From assembly GCF_000376845.1 (NCBI RefSeq), contig NZ_AQXY01000029.1:124001-188000 (forward strand): DNA of 64,000 nt. The letters are read 5' to 3'. Below, piece after piece: positions 63,301 through 64,000 of this stretch. The DNA is from Thioalkalivibrio sp. ALE14 (GTDB taxonomy: Bacteria; Pseudomonadota; Gammaproteobacteria; Ectothiorhodospirales; Ectothiorhodospiraceae). The notes under the pieces were generated by a model. That model made no database searches. It saw nothing but the letters and a program-made list of their open reading frames with translations, and was not told where the DNA came from. The position numbers were made by a program, and so were the translations under genes. Within the stretch, counting starts at the first letter, position 1; every line of letters begins with the position of its first letter.

Positions 63301-63487
63301 TGAGGAACCCGCGACCATGGAACAGCGCTTCGCCGCGCGCGACCGCTTGGGGAAATGGCAGCTCCTCCAGCCCGTGCAGCGGGTTGTGGTGAATGAACGT
63401 GCGCATTGGCCAGAAGTTCGGGATCGGCTCGGCGGCCATGTGCACCATCGACCGAATCTTCAATCGGCGTCCGAGGGAAAGGGTCAC
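60347..63487 (-). CDS. dabA: DabA, inorganic carbon transporter subunit (DUF2309)
   Basis: Large cytoplasmic-face subunit of the DAB energy-coupled CO2/bicarbonate uptake system, with a beta-carbonic-anhydrase-like zinc site. GTG 63487 overlaps the dabB stop (GTGA), giving 1046 residues. The zinc/active-site residues align with those of Halothiobacillus DabA: Cys462 and Asp464 (FCIDVRSER), His721 and Cys736 (LTGHGSHSHNN and ALDCGACGG), with the same 15-residue His-Cys spacing. It needs DabB and the membrane potential or cation gradient (family knowledge). Followed by a coupled PII-like gene. Confidence 0.95.
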   Translation of the reverse strand: MTLSLGRRLKIRSMVHMAAEPIPNFWPMRTFIHHNPLHGLEELPFPQAVARGEALFHGRGFLRRADYQRWLADGRIDRDSLEASIHSALGEYPTLQSIAGGALVHALLTRRRDPVICQRKVARLDDVAAALAGKTPHAAPDAVNVEALADHLRGEFPPERPFYEALDALYGTRAGETLDELLIKTCLDFFDEGQSAWQMPGREKGLFAAWSRLARRNLRLFLRGLHVQKIVAQADSPEGVIAFILDELGIPEEAWPDLIVRELTHMRGWAGFIRWRSTASHYHWARAYPADLVDFLAIRLVLALALVREHALRWRMPANRTELEALLTECPAECYLRHELFTGAVLPAQAEHVEDVVARGRPDEVATLLSRYIPARRNAESQRQARALDDLAEHAGMPEVFHQLDREHLGRVLKELAAFEQREGMVWLEAMEAGYRRSLLARLRRGSPAPRAKRPFAQLLFCIDVRSERIRRQLETIGDYQTYGIAGFFGVPVSFIALGKGSEDHLCPVVVTPKNLVLEVSTGAEKLDTDLYSSAEHLLHDLKHSVLSPYFTVEAIGLLFGFDLVGKTIAPRAYNRWRHKIENDKPSTRLLVDKLTREQADSVVRALQRVIIVEAIHKEFGIEREAITDSIIRELREAAMENHAGQTQFARDFALSETAESRFIRTLQADYRINRSYAQMQLERLGRIGFSLEEQTYFVAQALRSIGLTEGFSRFVILTGHGSHSHNNPYESALDCGACGGSHGLVSARVLAHMANKPAVRRRIRQQGIHIPDDAWFLPAFHNTTSDQIQLHDLDLLPASHLVYLERLRNGLQAAKRRSAAERVPTLLPEGSPALDPIGAARIAERNTVDWAQVRPEWGLARNAGFIIGRRHLTEASDLEGRAFLHSYDYRLDPRGRLLESILTGPLVVAQWINMEHYFSAVDNERYGSGSKVYHNVACRLGVITGNLSDLRTGLPSQTVLQDGWPYHDPVRLLTLIEAPFEHARAAIEGVAKVRSLVVNGWILVMILDPATDRVYRFVEGEWREEALPDAGHDATDESAAEGAPS

Positions 63488-64000
63488 AGGGCACCTCCGG
63501 TCCAGACCAGGCCGGCGGCCACGATCAAACCGATCAGCAAGGCCGCCCACCAGGCCGCAAAAGCGGACAAATCCGGCGCGACGGGGCCGCTGCGCGGACC
63601 GAACACCGTGCCCTCCAGCAGACGCGCACCTGCCCAGCTCCACAGCAGCCAGGTCAGCAGGATGCCGATCGCCACCCATAGGGTCGCCCCACTCAGCACG
63701 GCGAGCAGGGCGAAGAATCCCGGGAACAGCGGCAGGGCCATTGCCGCCAGCGTCGTCACCACAATCAACCCCGACAGCCGCGGCAGGTCCCGTGCCAGTC
63801 CGCCGTGCAGGCCCGTGTACGCGGCCTCGAGGCGGCTTGCGAGGGCCGCACGCACCACCAGTATCAGCACGGGGGCGGCCGTCAGCGCCAGGGTGAAGGC
63901 AACGAGACTCGGCGCGGTCGGGGCCTGCAGGGCATACAGCCACGCCAACGGCCAGGCGGAACTCGCCAGCATGGCGCTCCAGCGGCCTACCTCACGCACG
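63484..64000 (-). CDS. dabB: DabB, NuoL-like membrane subunit, 5' part outside window
   Basis: C-terminal ~171 residues of a NuoL/MrpA-related proton-conducting membrane protein, cut by the right window edge. Four hydrophobic helices are visible, including FFALLAVLSGATLWVAIGIL and the last, AAWWAALLIGLIVAAGLVW. Position directly before dabA with a GTGA overlap, as in other dabBA operons, identifies it. It is expected to couple cation influx to DabA. Confidence 0.88.
   Translation of the reverse strand, partial: VREVGRWSAMLASSAWPLAWLYALQAPTAPSLVAFTLALTAAPVLILVVRAALASRLEAAYTGLHGGLARDLPRLSGLIVVTTLAAMALPLFPGFFALLAVLSGATLWVAIGILLTWLLWSWAGARLLEGTVFGPRSGPVAPDLSAFAAWWAALLIGLIVAAGLVWTGGAL

Noticed and set aside
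1-64000. CRISPR arrays, tRNA/rRNA genes, prophage or intact transposase genes
   Set aside because: Looked for direct-repeat arrays, tRNA cloverleaf landmarks and transposase-like products while reading; none was found by eye. Short RNA genes could still be missed.

Overview
The window is a GC-rich, densely coded chromosomal segment of a gammaproteobacterium. It most resembles a haloalkaliphilic, sulfur-oxidising chemolithoautotroph of the Ectothiorhodospiraceae (Thioalkalivibrio-like). That placement is inference from gene content: a seven-subunit Mrp Na+/H+ antiporter, an Rnf ion-pumping complex, two separate inorganic-carbon uptake systems (SbtAB and DabAB, each with a PII-like protein), the CbbY phosphatase of Calvin-cycle bacteria, and a rhodanese-fused ArsR regulator opposite a small protein resembling sulfur oxygenase reductase (SOR). 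No rRNA, tRNA, CRISPR array, prophage or intact transposase gene was seen.

Layout. 1-6.9 kb: rnfCDGE (rnfC cut by the left edge), an unrecognised gene, nth, a DUF1841 gene, a hypothetical and an SRPBCC protein. 6.9-12.4 kb (minus): YihY membrane protein, a lipidated YdbL, YdbH, an ElyC-like DUF218 protein and a stand-alone cyclic-nucleotide-binding protein. 12.5-15.8 kb: a DUF6231-type gene, then an MFS transporter and ArsR-rhodanese regulator divergent from the SOR-like gene, with a perfect palindrome over the regulator start. 16.1-21.9 kb (minus): mrpABCDEFG. 22-25.3 kb: an SH3/coiled-coil protein, a coiled-coil membrane protein, a small hypothetical and fabA. 25.3-26.4 kb: a gene-free composite repeat. 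26.4-36.1 kb: alkaline-phosphatase-superfamily hydrolase, cytochrome b561, YigB-like phosphatase, a YhaO/YhaN (SbcDC-like) pair, two tiny Lys-rich genes (one split by a MITE-like element) and a RIO kinase.

36.3-45.4 kb (minus) is a ten-gene collinear run: cysM, a 3'-5' exonuclease, rlmD, exbB, exbD, msbA, a WaaA-like protein, lpxK, ycaR, kdsB. It is dominated by lipid A/Kdo synthesis and export. 45.5-53.7 kb: marC, cbbY, dksA-gluQ, a symporter-histidine kinase with its NtrC-type regulator, and thpR. 53.7-57.4 kb: two Pro/Gln-rich secreted proteins bracketing sbtA-sbtB and a flavodoxin-fold oxidoreductase, then pgpA. 57.5-59.8 kb: a second MITE-like copy, thiL, nusB, ribH. 60.0-64.0 kb (minus): a PII-like gene, dabA and the 3' end of dabB, cut by the right edge.

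The genes suggest a cell that couples Na+ or H+ gradients (Rnf, Mrp) to bicarbonate and CO2 accumulation (Sbt, Dab) for carbon fixation. Three classes of non-coding repeat are present: REP-like palindromes (three sites), a MITE-like element (two copies, one inside a small gene) and a roughly 1-kb composite inverted repeat.
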